Shown piece by piece: positions 13,125-14,004 of a DNA stretch of 14,004 nucleotides; position 1 is the first letter of the stretch, and every line of letters begins with the position of its first letter. Made by a program: the position numbers and the translations under genes. The notes beneath the pieces are model-generated. The model saw nothing but the letters and a program-made list of their open reading frames with translations. It was not told the origin of the DNA and made no database searches. Origin of the DNA: Candidatus Fraserbacteria bacterium RBG_16_55_9 (GTDB lineage: Bacteria; Bipolaricaulota; Bipolaricaulia; RBG-16-55-9); contig MFGX01000072.1 of the NCBI GenBank assembly GCA_001778455.1, forward strand, positions 11,733 to 25,736. The letters run 5' to 3'.

Positions 13125-13802
13125 ATGAAGATCACCTACATCGGTCACTCGGCTGTCGAAATCCAGAGCGGCGGGTATTCCCTCCTGATCGATCCCTTCA
13201 TCACCGGAAACCCAGTGGCGGTGCAGAAGCCTGAAGACTTCAAACCGAATGCCATTCTTCTGACCCACGCTCACATGGATCACGTGGGGGACGCGGTCCC
13301 GTTGGCGAAGAAGCACAACTGCCCCATCATTGCCACGTTTGAGCTGGCGAACTACTGCAAATCGCAGGGAGCGCCCAATACCGTGGGCATGAACACCGGG
13401 GGCGCAACAGATTTCGAGTTCGGCAAGGTCATGTTCACCCTGGCCTTCCATAGCTCGAGCATCGAAGGCAAATACATGGGCCTGGCTTCTGGCATTGTGC
13501 TTACGACCCGAGAGGGCAAGAAGATCTATCATGCCGGGGATACGGCGCTCTTTGGTGACATGGCCTGGATCGGCAAGAAGGGCCTAGATCTAGCATTCTT
13601 GCCCATCGGGAGCCACTTCACCATGGACCCGGAAGCGGCCCTGGAGGCCGTGAAGCTGCTCACCCCAAAGCAGGTCATCCCCATCCACTACAATACGTTT
13701 CCTCCGATTCAGCAAGACGCGTTCGCCTTCCAGCGTGCTGTAGAGTCGCAAACTTCAAGTCGAGTCGTCATCGCTAAACCCGGCGAAGCCCATGAATTCT
13801 GA
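13125..13802 (+). CDS. UPF0173 metal-dependent hydrolase (metallo-beta-lactamase fold)
   Basis: This cytoplasmic protein of 225 residues has the usual length of the UPF0173/YtkL family. It has the metallo-beta-lactamase signature THAHMDH (His-48, His-50, Asp-52, His-53), a further His-109 (AFHSS), Asp-139 (YHAGDT) and His-188 (VIPIHYNTFP), all expected metal ligands. The natural substrate of the family is not established. ATG 13125 is chosen because AGGAG at 13113-13117 is well spaced and MKITYIGHSA is the family N-terminus; the longer open frame upstream runs through the tRNA and is not real. Only 13 bases separate it from the end of tRNA-Pro(GGG), so mRNA and tRNA are probably made on one transcript and separated by tRNA 3' processing. 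It ends in TGA. Confidence 0.93.
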   Translation: MKITYIGHSAVEIQSGGYSLLIDPFITGNPVAVQKPEDFKPNAILLTHAHMDHVGDAVPLAKKHNCPIIATFELANYCKSQGAPNTVGMNTGGATDFEFGKVMFTLAFHSSSIEGKYMGLASGIVLTTREGKKIYHAGDTALFGDMAWIGKKGLDLAFLPIGSHFTMDPEAALEAVKLLTPKQVIPIHYNTFPPIQQDAFAFQRAVESQTSSRVVIAKPGEAHEF

Positions 13803-13855
13803 GTTTCCAAGCTTTGCCCCGCTTGCGGGTGACCGCTGTCGGGGTTGACCGCCGG

Positions 13856-13887
13856 GCCTCCAGGGAGATAAGATCGCTCCGGGAGGC
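13856..13887 (+). terminator. Weak hairpin after the hydrolase gene
   Basis: GCCTCC (13856-13861) pairs with GGAGGC (13882-13887), and an inner GGAG pairs with CTCC. There is no T-run on either side, so termination here would not be typical Rho-independent termination. The remaining bases between 13803 and 13910 show nothing else I can support. Confidence 0.25.
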
Positions 13888-13910
13888 GGCTGGGTGGAGA
13901 GTCTTCTGAA

Positions 13911-14004
13911 TTACATACTTCGCACCTCACACTCTCTATAATAGGCAAGGAGCGATTCATCACCCTTGTAGATCACTCGTAAGGCTTTCAAAACAGCCTC
14001 GCCT
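13911..14004 (-). CDS. Possible C-terminal fragment of a gene entering from the right edge
   Basis: Minus-strand frame open from the window edge to TAA at 13911-13913, giving 30 residues (GEAVLKALRVIYKGDE, then SLLAYYRECEVRSM). The composition is that of a normal protein and the stop lies just outside the hairpin at 13856-13887, but the fragment is too short to identify. A shadow reading frame is not excluded. Confidence 0.35.
   Translation of the reverse strand, partial: GEAVLKALRVIYKGDESLLAYYRECEVRSM

Noticed and set aside
75..13852. A shared 13-mer, CGGGGTTGACCGC, at 75-87 and 13840-13852
   Set aside because: One copy is inside the synthase coding sequence and the other in a non-coding stretch; flanks do not match and no structure is associated. 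Probably chance.

Overview
This is a bacterial window of roughly 55-60% GC with strong Shine-Dalgarno sites, sigma-70-type promoters and five tRNA genes. No marker in it fixes the phylum. A SARP/AfsR-type regulator together with very Asp-rich thrombospondin type 3 repeats fits an uncultured lineage (Chloroflexota or a candidate phylum) better than a model group, but that is only an impression.

Layout. (1) 1-874, plus strand: the 3' part of a FabH-like ketoacyl-ACP synthase III. (2) 843-2993, minus strand: a SARP/AfsR-type regulator with winged helix, BTAD and NB-ARC ATPase domains that ends early. (3) 2994-3189: a divergent promoter region containing an 11-bp-period direct repeat of the form known for SARP operators. 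(4) 3190-4530 and 4620-10043, plus strand: an exported beta-rich protein I do not recognise, then a 1,807-residue secreted protein with Ig-like repeats followed by about two dozen calcium-binding repeats. A second copy of the direct repeat sits between them. (5) 10073-10102: a hairpin terminator shared with a convergent minus-strand tRNA cluster (Gly-UCC, Arg-UCU, His-GUG). (6) 10505-11119, plus strand: a TPM-domain protein. (7) 11126-11199, minus strand: tRNA-Pro(CGG). (8) 11266-12852, minus strand: an HtrA/DegQ-type periplasmic protease. (9) 13035-13802, plus strand: tRNA-Pro(GGG) followed at once by a UPF0173 metal-dependent hydrolase. (10) 13911-14004, minus strand: the possible end of a further gene.

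Two observations stand out. First, two unrelated genes (the synthase and the HtrA protease) are each interrupted by one in-frame TAG, and recognisable family sequence continues in the same frame to a TAA. Both can be explained by CAG to TAG, while the TAG ending the giant gene looks like a true stop because a terminator follows it. UAG readthrough or recoding, recent nonsense mutations and sequence error all remain possible. Second, the regulator, the operator-like repeats and the two exported proteins form a coherent candidate regulon: a SARP-type activator controlling a calcium-binding surface structure.
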